Position numbers and translations under genes: made by a program | In this document: piece after piece, positions 58,457-64,000 of the stretch | Numbering within the stretch: the stretch's first letter is position 1 | How the letters are laid out: every line of letters starts with the position of its first letter | Notes under the pieces: model-generated | What the model was told of the DNA's origin: nothing | Databases searched by the model: none | What the model saw: only the letters and a program-made list of their open reading frames with translations | IMG/VR virus record: IMGVR_UViG_3300042691_009766 | Span: 1 to 64,000 of that record | Direction: 5' to 3' (one strand) | Origin: a virus | DNA length: 64,000 nt

Positions 58457-60403
58457 CTAGTAGGTTAGATGACGAGCAATCGCCATCTCCACTAGAGAAC
58501 GACCTAGATGAACTAAGTCGCTGGCATTACGAACATGGCATACCACTTCTGCACCATGCAAGTTCTGTTCTTTTAGGTCAATCTTGTAAGGTGTAAGCCA
58601 TGCTAACGAGGTAAGAACGCCACCATCTCGCATGTTGCGGATACTCTCCTCACTCTTTTCTAGGGCATCAGGGTTCCACTCACCATCAGTTATGACGATT
58701 AGCAGTTTCACTGCACGATTGCTATTGGCAAATAAGCCTTGAGCATACTGCAACGCTTTAGTTGGGTTCGTGCCACCATGAGTTCCTATGTAAGTCATAG
58801 TGTCTTTAGCCCGTTCATCAGGGCTGTAAAGGGTCATTGCATTATCGCTGTATGCCACCACACTTGTTGTGGCGTTGATTACATCCAACGCTTTTTTGAT
58901 TGCCCACATACTCTCGGAGGCATCTCTAATCATGCCACCCATAGAGCCAGATACATCCAGTAGGACAACCGCTTCAATGTCTGTGGCATCAGCCCTACCA
59001 TTCTCGTAGCGGTCAAATGCTTCTTCAAAGTCGCAACCCTGTTCCCAGCGAGACGGGTTGATACGCCCAGTCTCTACTCGGTAGTTCCAAGCAGGGTCAT
59101 ACTGAGAACGCAACCTACGAAGTTCAGTTGCAAACGCCTCTGCACCATCAACCGCTGTTGGAGATACCTCAACTTCTGAGGCATACTTGTATTTAGGCGG
59201 GTCAGGCAATCTCTCACCCTCAAGCAACACATCACCATTGTAGATGTCTATGTCTCTGGCGAGTTTATCGTCAAGGCGGTCAAGCACCTCGTCTAGTGCC
59301 TCTAGCAAAGTGTCTTCCAGTTCTTTCTGCAACTGCTCTAGTTCTTCGGTGTTCTTACCCGAACCGCTACTGCCTTCAGGAGTATCTTGCCCTGAGTTTG
59401 AGCCATCATTACCCTCGTCATCTGAACCTGAACCAGAACCATCTTTGTCCTCGTCATCTGAACCAGAACCAGAACCATCCCCGTCCTCGTCCTCGTCATC
59501 TGAACCAGAACCAGAACCATAACCATCACAGCCATCATTGGTCTCGTCATCCGAGCCAGAGCCATCCTCGTCCTCGCCATCCCAGTCATCATCAGTATCT
59601 ACATCATCATACGGGCTATCGTCTTCTTCAACATCTTCGGAAGCCTTGGTCTGCTTACCTCTAGGCAAGCAACCGCTGTTGATGTCTGTGCCATGCTCAT
59701 CCTCAGGTCTGCTGTCGTGTCCATGAGGGTTTTCCATCTCCAAATCTTGGGTAAGCCCATGGTAGCGAAGCACCAAATCTTTAGCGGTGTCGTAGTTATC
59801 AGGGTTGCCCATGTCTAAGGCTCGGAACTGGTCAATGATGACTTCAAGTTCAGCCACTCGGTCAGGATAAACAAACATGTCTCTAGCAAGTTTGCGAACT
59901 TGCTTGTCCAGATACTTACGACCATGAACTAACGGGAACGCTGACTCGTAGTGGTGAGACGAGGCTAGAAGATACTGGTTCATGGTTGCAATAAACCAGT
60001 CTCTAATGCTCGGATACAGGGCTATCAACTGGCTCTCTATACGCTGGTCTTCCAAAGCGTTCCATGCCCTAGACAACTTGTTCTCAATCACCCAATCTCT
60101 AAACTCGTTGCCAACACGAGGGCTTAGGAGGATGTGGCTAATCTCATGCAGGGTCAAGCCCTTTAGCGAAGCCACACCAGCCTTGGTTGTGAGGTCAGCG
60201 ACTAGGTTCTCCTGAAACCAAATGCGGTTGCTATCCGAGAACGCTGGTGCTGAACCTACCCTGCTCAGTTTTACGCTGATAGGTCGCAGGGTGAAACTGG
60301 ACGAGAACGATTGGATTACTTGCACCATACGAAGCAAGCGTTCTCTGTTGCGGTTTGCTAATAACTGCCTGTTATTTTGGATGTCTAGGTATTCATGTTG
60401 CAT
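58457..60403 (-). CDS. VWA-domain protein with HEISH metal motif (CobT/MoxR-partner-like)
   Basis: 648 residues. An HEISH motif (86-90) with a downstream Glu region (NALEDQRIES, about 115-124) is a zincin-like metal site. A very acidic Ser/Gly/Asp repeat (about residues 255-345) holds copies of GSGSDDEDEDG. A C-terminal von Willebrand A domain has DVSGSMGG (from 483) for MIDAS metal binding and VITDGEW later. It is encoded beside a MoxR-type AAA ATPase. Such pairs act as chaperone-type machines, for example in metal insertion or complex remodelling; the phage target is unknown. Confidence 0.85.
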   Translation of the reverse strand: MQHEYLDIQNNRQLLANRNRERLLRMVQVIQSFSSSFTLRPISVKLSRVGSAPAFSDSNRIWFQENLVADLTTKAGVASLKGLTLHEISHILLSPRVGNEFRDWVIENKLSRAWNALEDQRIESQLIALYPSIRDWFIATMNQYLLASSHHYESAFPLVHGRKYLDKQVRKLARDMFVYPDRVAELEVIIDQFRALDMGNPDNYDTAKDLVLRYHGLTQDLEMENPHGHDSRPEDEHGTDINSGCLPRGKQTKASEDVEEDDSPYDDVDTDDDWDGEDEDGSGSDDETNDGCDGYGSGSGSDDEDEDGDGSGSGSDDEDKDGSGSGSDDEGNDGSNSGQDTPEGSSGSGKNTEELEQLQKELEDTLLEALDEVLDRLDDKLARDIDIYNGDVLLEGERLPDPPKYKYASEVEVSPTAVDGAEAFATELRRLRSQYDPAWNYRVETGRINPSRWEQGCDFEEAFDRYENGRADATDIEAVVLLDVSGSMGGMIRDASESMWAIKKALDVINATTSVVAYSDNAMTLYSPDERAKDTMTYIGTHGGTNPTKALQYAQGLFANSNRAVKLLIVITDGEWNPDALEKSEESIRNMRDGGVLTSLAWLTPYKIDLKEQNLHGAEVVCHVRNASDLVHLGRSLVEMAIARHLTY

Positions 60404-61776
60404 TAGTTGTTCTCCTCTAGGTTGATGTTTAGGTCTCGTGCAATGTTTTCCCGCTGAGTATCAAGGTGCATAGACACAGCCTCTCTCTCCTCTGGTGAGA
60501 AGTTAGCGAGAAAGCGGTTGATTGCAAACTGGAAGTTGTATGTCTTCGCTTGCTTGACGAAGTTCAGCAACATACGAAGACCAACTCTGGTCTTGTGCCT
60601 TGCTGGTTCACTCTTGGATAAGTAGCGGAGGGCGGTTGCAATCTCCAGCAACGCTGGACTTGGTATCAACTGCTTCTCAATCTCAGGGTCATCATCAAAC
60701 TCAATCTTCACATTGAAGCGGTCAATCAAGGCTGGGTCTTGCTGACGAGTGCCAACATACCTTGACCCGACATTCTGGTCAGCAATGAAGATAGTGTTTG
60801 GGTGAACAGGGATGACCTCGTTCAGCGTTTCAATCTGCAACTGCTTCTCCTCTAAGATACCTAGGAAGAGAGTTGAGTTAGCAGGAAGCATACGGCTAAA
60901 CTCGTTGAGCAAGACGATGCCGCCATGCTTGATGATTGTGGCAAATCGTGAATAGTGCCAGTCCCAACCACCAGTGCCATTTGGCAATAAGCGACCCTCA
61001 GTTTCCGCCTTGGACAGCGAGCCATCCATTTCCAAACGAACATAAGGAAGCCCCAAGTGTGAAGCAAGGTTGATTGTTGCCTGAGTTTTACCTACACCAG
61101 CCTCACCAGAGAGCAGGAAGTTATCTCCAGCCTGAATACCACGAGTGAACATGTCTATCTCGTCAATCCCGTCAATCTTACGCTGGATGTGGAAAGGCTT
61201 TTCAGGAACGCTGAGTTTTGCCCAATAGCGAGGTGCTTGACCAGTAGTAATCATCTCAGCCACAGGTTCGGAAGTTGTCCCAACACAAACCTCTTCGGCT
61301 ACTGGCGGTGCAGATACAGGGGTCTCCTGAGTAATCGCCACCGATACTGGTGAAACATAGGTGTTTGACTTAGCGTATCTCGCCAGATGTTCTGGCTTGT
61401 GGTCAATGGTGTTGAATAGTTCTTGTGCCATGGTGTCCCACCTCACATCAGTAGTGCTGGTCTGGTCTTGAACTGCACGAGCCAACTTCTGCAATAGCGT
61501 AGTTGGTCTGCCAATCATGATGTCCCGTTCATCACTAGCAGTGATGAATAATGATACGGGCTTGCCGAGCATGACTTCATCTTCGGCTTTGAGCCAAAGT
61601 TCAGCACGACCCGTTCTGGATACTGGCATCCAAGCCCCAGCCACACCACGCAACTTGGTATCATTACCAAGACTACGGGTGTAAATCAAAGGCTCTCTCC
61701 CATGAACATCAGGGATGAAAGCGGTTTGGCGAATACCATTTACCGCATGATTAGATTGCAAGATTGTTGCATACAT
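60403..61776 (-). CDS. MoxR-type AAA+ ATPase
   Basis: 457 residues. The first 200 residues form a non-ATPase domain. Walker A is GEAGVGKT (224-231). Walker B is IVLLNEFSR (287-295), with Asn where most AAA+ proteins have Asp; the catalytic Glu is kept. Then NSTLFLGILEEKQLQ, IADQN (sensor 1) and ALIDRFNVKIEF (Arg finger). This layout is close to MoxR/CobS/GvpN proteins. It partners the VWA gene downstream and lies under copy 2 of the 42-bp element. Confidence 0.88.
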   Translation of the reverse strand: MYATILQSNHAVNGIRQTAFIPDVHGREPLIYTRSLGNDTKLRGVAGAWMPVSRTGRAELWLKAEDEVMLGKPVSLFITASDERDIMIGRPTTLLQKLARAVQDQTSTTDVRWDTMAQELFNTIDHKPEHLARYAKSNTYVSPVSVAITQETPVSAPPVAEEVCVGTTSEPVAEMITTGQAPRYWAKLSVPEKPFHIQRKIDGIDEIDMFTRGIQAGDNFLLSGEAGVGKTQATINLASHLGLPYVRLEMDGSLSKAETEGRLLPNGTGGWDWHYSRFATIIKHGGIVLLNEFSRMLPANSTLFLGILEEKQLQIETLNEVIPVHPNTIFIADQNVGSRYVGTRQQDPALIDRFNVKIEFDDDPEIEKQLIPSPALLEIATALRYLSKSEPARHKTRVGLRMLLNFVKQAKTYNFQFAINRFLANFSPEEREAVSMHLDTQRENIARDLNINLEENN

Positions 61777-61805
61777 GTTTTACCTCCTCAGGTTTTGTTG
61801 TTGCT

Positions 61806-61847
61806 TCACTATTGGGTCAGCAAGTTATTTGATTGTTAGTTCCCAAA
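61806..61847 (-). promoter_or_regulatory. 42-bp conserved start-associated element, copy 2
   Basis: Full match to the core, ends one base before the stop codon of the 61848 gene. Lies 30 bases upstream of the MoxR start at 61776 on this strand, leader with GAGGAGGT. Confidence 0.8.
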
Positions 61848-62339
61848 CTATTCTGTCCAGATGTATTCATAACTGACGGGTGCTTCCCCTGTATCCTCCA
61901 CCCAACCGAACTGCGAATACCATGCGTAGTTCTTACATAGCAACGCTAGTCGGTGTGATGAAATAATGCTCTCCAACAAATCTCCGTCATACATCCATGA
62001 CGGGAGAGTTATTGGTTGCTCATCTCTTACGAGATTGAGTTTGAGTGCTTGCTCGTAAGTGCGTTCAGCCTTGTCGTAGATAGTTGATTTATACCCACGA
62101 GCCTTCCACTCAAATACCATAGCCCCAATGTAATCCAGCAAGGCGTTCTCATGTCCTCGCCACATCTTTACGGCAGGGTGATTACGCCAGCCCTTAGGCT
62201 CTCGCTTGTTGCCCTCAGGGTCAAGAGCAAGGTTGGTCATCATGATTTGCCAACCCTCTAACGCTTGCTTGTTGAGGCGTTGATTATCCAGCACTGAGGC
62301 AACCTCAGTGAAATCTGCGTATGGCAGGAATGTTTGCAT
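61848..62339 (-). CDS. MSMEG_6728-like / pyrimidine-dimer DNA glycosylase-like protein
   Basis: 163 residues. MQTFLPYADFTEVASVLDNQ, RLNKQALEGWQIMM, then GWRNHPAVKMWRGHENALLD and RGYKSTIYDKAE match the MSMEG_6728/Pyr_excise family (related to T4 endonuclease V). The N-terminal catalytic Thr of DenV is not present after Met, but the family motif W-R-N-H-P-A is. Could be a DNA-repair or DNA-binding enzyme. Under copy 3 of the 42-bp element. Confidence 0.82.
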   Translation of the reverse strand: MQTFLPYADFTEVASVLDNQRLNKQALEGWQIMMTNLALDPEGNKREPKGWRNHPAVKMWRGHENALLDYIGAMVFEWKARGYKSTIYDKAERTYEQALKLNLVRDEQPITLPSWMYDGDLLESIISSHRLALLCKNYAWYSQFGWVEDTGEAPVSYEYIWTE

Positions 62340-62358
62340 TAGTCCTCCTCAGGTCTAT

Positions 62359-62400
62359 TCACTATTGGGTCAGCAAGTTATTTGATTGTTAGTTCCCAAA
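62359..62400 (-). promoter_or_regulatory. 42-bp conserved start-associated element, copy 3
   Basis: Full match to the core. Overlaps the last codons of the 62389 gene (stop at 62389-62391) and lies 20 bases upstream of the 62339 start. Confidence 0.8.
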
Positions 62401-62631
62401 GTCTTCGGGTTCGTCCCATGTTTCTTCAGGGTATAACGACACGCCCTCAGCATTGGTGTTGCCCGTTTCTTCTGTCCAGAACTCAGGCAAGAAATCGGTA
62501 GTGTTATCCAACATCTCCCAATAATCACCTATGCCCTCGGCTACCATACGGATAGCCTCCACAGCACTCTCGGCTTCTACCTCTGTTTGATACCAGATGG
62601 TCGCTTTCTGTTGCACCTTGTATGTTCCCAT
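62389..62631 (-). CDS. Small VEAxS-type acidic protein (80 aa)
   Basis: KATIWYQTEVEAESAVEAIR is the shared V-E-A-x-S core with strand-helix layout, then Asp/Trp-rich acidic tail. The last residues (F-G-N and stop) are encoded inside copy 3 of the 42-bp element, so the element constrains this protein's end. Paralogue of the genes at 57126-57648. Confidence 0.6.
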   Translation of the reverse strand: MGTYKVQQKATIWYQTEVEAESAVEAIRMVAEGIGDYWEMLDNTTDFLPEFWTEETGNTNAEGVSLYPEETWDEPEDFGN

Positions 62632-62879
62632 TAGTTCTCCTTTACGAACTTGGCAAAGCCAATCAGCATGTCGTAGTTGCTCTCAATCTGCTCACACAAG
62701 AAGTCTGCCCAATAGTTTTCCATGGCTTCCCAGACAATTATGTCCTCATCATCAACTTCCGTTCCAATGTCCTCCAAGCGTTCAATGACTTCTTCGTAAG
62801 TAAGTTCGCCCCACTCACTCAACACCAAGCCCATAGCCTTTTGCTTACACTCTTCAATGATTTCAGGTGATAGTTCCAT
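62631..62879 (-). CDS. Small acidic helical protein (82 aa)
   Basis: Helical and acidic: SPEIIEECKQKAMGLVLSEW, ELTYEEVIERLEDIGTEVDD. C-terminal VWEAMENYWADFLCEQIESN, ending FVKEN over the ribosome site. Unknown. Confidence 0.58.
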   Translation of the reverse strand: MELSPEIIEECKQKAMGLVLSEWGELTYEEVIERLEDIGTEVDDEDIIVWEAMENYWADFLCEQIESNYDMLIGFAKFVKEN

Positions 62880-62983
62880 TAGTATCCTGCTTTCTCTAAC
62901 ATTGCTAGTAGTTTCTTCAATGTTTCCTCGTCAAGTGAAGCGATTGCTTCCTCGTTGATTGCTTCTTTACCGAACTCTTCCAT
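62879..62983 (-). CDS. Small acidic helical microprotein (34 aa)
   Basis: ATG 62983 with AAGGAGG upstream; 34 residues, acidic helix EEAIASLDEETLKKLLAMLE. First gene after copy 4 of the 42-bp element. Probably real because of the ribosome site and element. Unknown. Confidence 0.55.
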   Translation of the reverse strand: MEEFGKEAINEEAIASLDEETLKKLLAMLEKAGY

Positions 62984-63004
62984 GTTGCCTCCTTGTTGTT
63001 GTTC

Positions 63005-63046
63005 TCACTATTGGGTCAGCAAGTTATTTGATTGTTAGTTCCCAAA
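63005..63046 (-). promoter_or_regulatory. 42-bp conserved start-associated element, copy 4
   Basis: Full match to the core. Lies 22 bases upstream of the 62983 start; leader reads AACAACAACAAGGAGGC. Ends two bases before the stop codon of the 63049 gene. Confidence 0.8.
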
Positions 63047-63048
63047 GT

Positions 63049-63237
63049 TTATGTATCCCGTAGATACACTTGGGCAAATGCCTCTGCTTCTTCATGGCTA
63101 TTACACTCCTGCCAGAAGTCATGGAGGTATTCCCAATCAGGTCTAGCGAGATTGGTGTAGCAAACCCAACCCATAGCCCCGTTCCACACGAGTTTCAAGT
63201 GCGGTTTATCTTCTCGTGTGAAGACAACCCACTCCAT
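63049..63237 (-). CDS. Small Trp-rich protein (62 aa)
   Basis: Beta-rich N-terminus MEWVVFTREDKPHLKLVWNG then GWVCYTNLARPDWEYLHDFW and a helix SHEEAEAFAQVYL. Seven Trp/Tyr in the middle. Unknown. Confidence 0.57.
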   Translation of the reverse strand: MEWVVFTREDKPHLKLVWNGAMGWVCYTNLARPDWEYLHDFWQECNSHEEAEAFAQVYLRDT

Positions 63238-63668
63238 TAGTTTTCCTCTCGGTCTATTTTGCTACCCCAGAAGTCAAAGACTTCACCCAAGGCTGTTGCT
63301 TGGTCAAAGATTTTGTTGATGTTGATAGAGATTGTTTCGCCCTTGCTGTTGTAAGCCACTGCGAAGCCAGCAAAGTAGCGTAGTTTCTCACTACCTATCT
63401 CTTGGATAATCACTACGGAGTTCTCTTGGAGATGTCTGCTGAAGATACCAGCCCAATCTATTTCATCACCACCAAATACAGCGTCATCACTGAAGTAATC
63501 GTTCCAAGGGAACGCCCCGTCATCACTTTGAACGAACAAGGCAACGAACTCAGGGTTATCGTCCTTGCTTACAACCTCTAGGTTGTATTTCTCTACCTCT
63601 TCTGTGAAAGCCTTTACATCTTTCACCTGAAAGTAGTTGGTTCTAGCACTAGCGTAATAGTTAGCCAT
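63237..63668 (-). CDS. Acidic protein (143 aa)
   Basis: KDVKAFTEEVEKYNLEVVSK, then a beta-rich acidic middle (FVQSDDGAFPWNDYFSDDAV) and a C-terminal SININKIFDQATALGEVFDF. Overlaps the upstream gene by eight bases. Resembles phage proteins of about this size with a V-S-K-D motif, but no named family recognised. Confidence 0.57.
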   Translation of the reverse strand: MANYYASARTNYFQVKDVKAFTEEVEKYNLEVVSKDDNPEFVALFVQSDDGAFPWNDYFSDDAVFGGDEIDWAGIFSRHLQENSVVIIQEIGSEKLRYFAGFAVAYNSKGETISININKIFDQATALGEVFDFWGSKIDREEN

Positions 63669-63909
63669 TGTTGTCCTCCTTGTTTAGTATTGCGATTGCG
63701 TTTTGTAGTTTCTCTTGGGCTAATTCATAAGACGAAGCATGTTCGTAAATGTCTTCCCAAGTGCTTTCATCAACGAGCCAGATGTCTTCCCCGTTCCAAG
63801 AAACACTAGCCCGTTCATCATCAACCCAAGCACCAGCGACTTTCTCTGTCCCGTCATCTGCTACTTCTACCTCAACACACAGGGCGAAATAAACCTGTTT
63901 AGTTGCCAT
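63661..63909 (-). CDS. Acidic protein (82 aa)
   Basis: Begins TKQVYFALCVEVEVADDGTE, then WVDDERASVSWNGEDIWLVD, and a helical end SYELAQEKLQNAIAILNKED. Acidic. ATTAG junction with the partial gene before it. Unknown. Confidence 0.57.
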   Translation of the reverse strand: MATKQVYFALCVEVEVADDGTEKVAGAWVDDERASVSWNGEDIWLVDESTWEDIYEHASSYELAQEKLQNAIAILNKEDNNG

Positions 63910-64000
63910 TAGTTATCCTCTTCCTCTTCGGTAAGTGTGTAGTCGTTGAACTTATCTACAACAAGTTCGCTGATTTCATCAGCAATCTCGCCATAGTATT
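63909..64000 (-). CDS. Partial acidic protein, start beyond the window
   Basis: Only the last 29 codons and stop are visible: YYGEIADEISELVVDKFNDY then an acidic tail TEEEEDN. It ends by overlapping the ATG of the next gene (TAATG). The start lies after base 64000. Unknown. Confidence 0.5.
   Translation of the reverse strand, partial: YYGEIADEISELVVDKFNDYTLTEEEEDN

Noticed and set aside
1-64000. tRNA genes and CRISPR arrays
   Set aside because: I saw no cloverleaf with a GTTCRA-type arm and no evenly spaced repeat-spacer series; the 42-bp repeats are unevenly spaced and lie before genes. A covariance search could still find a divergent tRNA.

Overview
This window is a segment of a tailed, contractile-tail (myovirus-type) bacteriophage genome, about 43% G+C by eye and almost completely coding. 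The host is very probably an actinobacterium: there are two WhiB-like (Wbl) proteins, a family confined to Actinobacteria and their phages; a MSMEG_6728-type protein; and several GTG/TTG starts. The low G+C would fit a freshwater or marine actinobacterium, but that is inference. Terminase, portal, capsid and protease genes are not recognised here and presumably lie outside. No gene-free stretch reaches 300 bases (largest: 154 bases before the ribonucleotide reductase). No tRNA, CRISPR or insertion sequence was seen.

Layout. (1) 1-6070, + strand: tail-fibre genes, including one with collagen-like triplets. (2) 6073-9919: sixteen tiny, mostly very basic proteins in tandem, joined mostly by TAATG stop/start overlaps and closed by a terminator at 9953. 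(3) 10054-25929: neck, sheath, tube, tail-assembly chaperone pair, tape measure with an M23 peptidase domain, hub, LysM/gpX-like protein, gp25, gpJ/gp6, spike and tail-tip proteins, followed by a small membrane protein. (4) 26207-41836: replication and recombination (winged-helix initiator, DnaC-like loader, SWIM protein, DnaB helicase, primase, SNF2 helicase, ssDNA-binding protein, family A polymerase, RecA/UvsX, PD-(D/E)XK nucleases, WhiB, dNMP kinase, RuvC-like resolvase). (5) 41894-51970: a SpoVS-like protein under its own putative operator, then mostly unrecognised proteins, ending with a nucleotidyltransferase-like gene and a HAD-like/TGT-like pair. (6) 52125-54164: B12-dependent ribonucleotide reductase. 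(7) A bidirectional terminator at 54181 separates this from a leftward region of small acidic and zinc-binding proteins, a second WhiB, an XRE regulator, a MoxR ATPase/VWA-metalloprotein pair and a pyrimidine-dimer-glycosylase-like protein.

The strongest unexplained signal is a 42-bp sequence present four times in region 7 (58352, 61806, 62359, 63005), each time about 20-35 bases upstream of a leftward start codon and carrying an AATAGT -10-like hexamer. It looks like a phage-specific promoter or operator that wires the MoxR/VWA genes and small host-takeover genes into one regulon. The second is the array of sixteen tiny basic proteins. Many of the shared C-terminal tails (AGKK on the + strand, KEN on the - strand) appear to be Shine-Dalgarno sequences of the next gene read as codons, showing how tightly the genome is packed.
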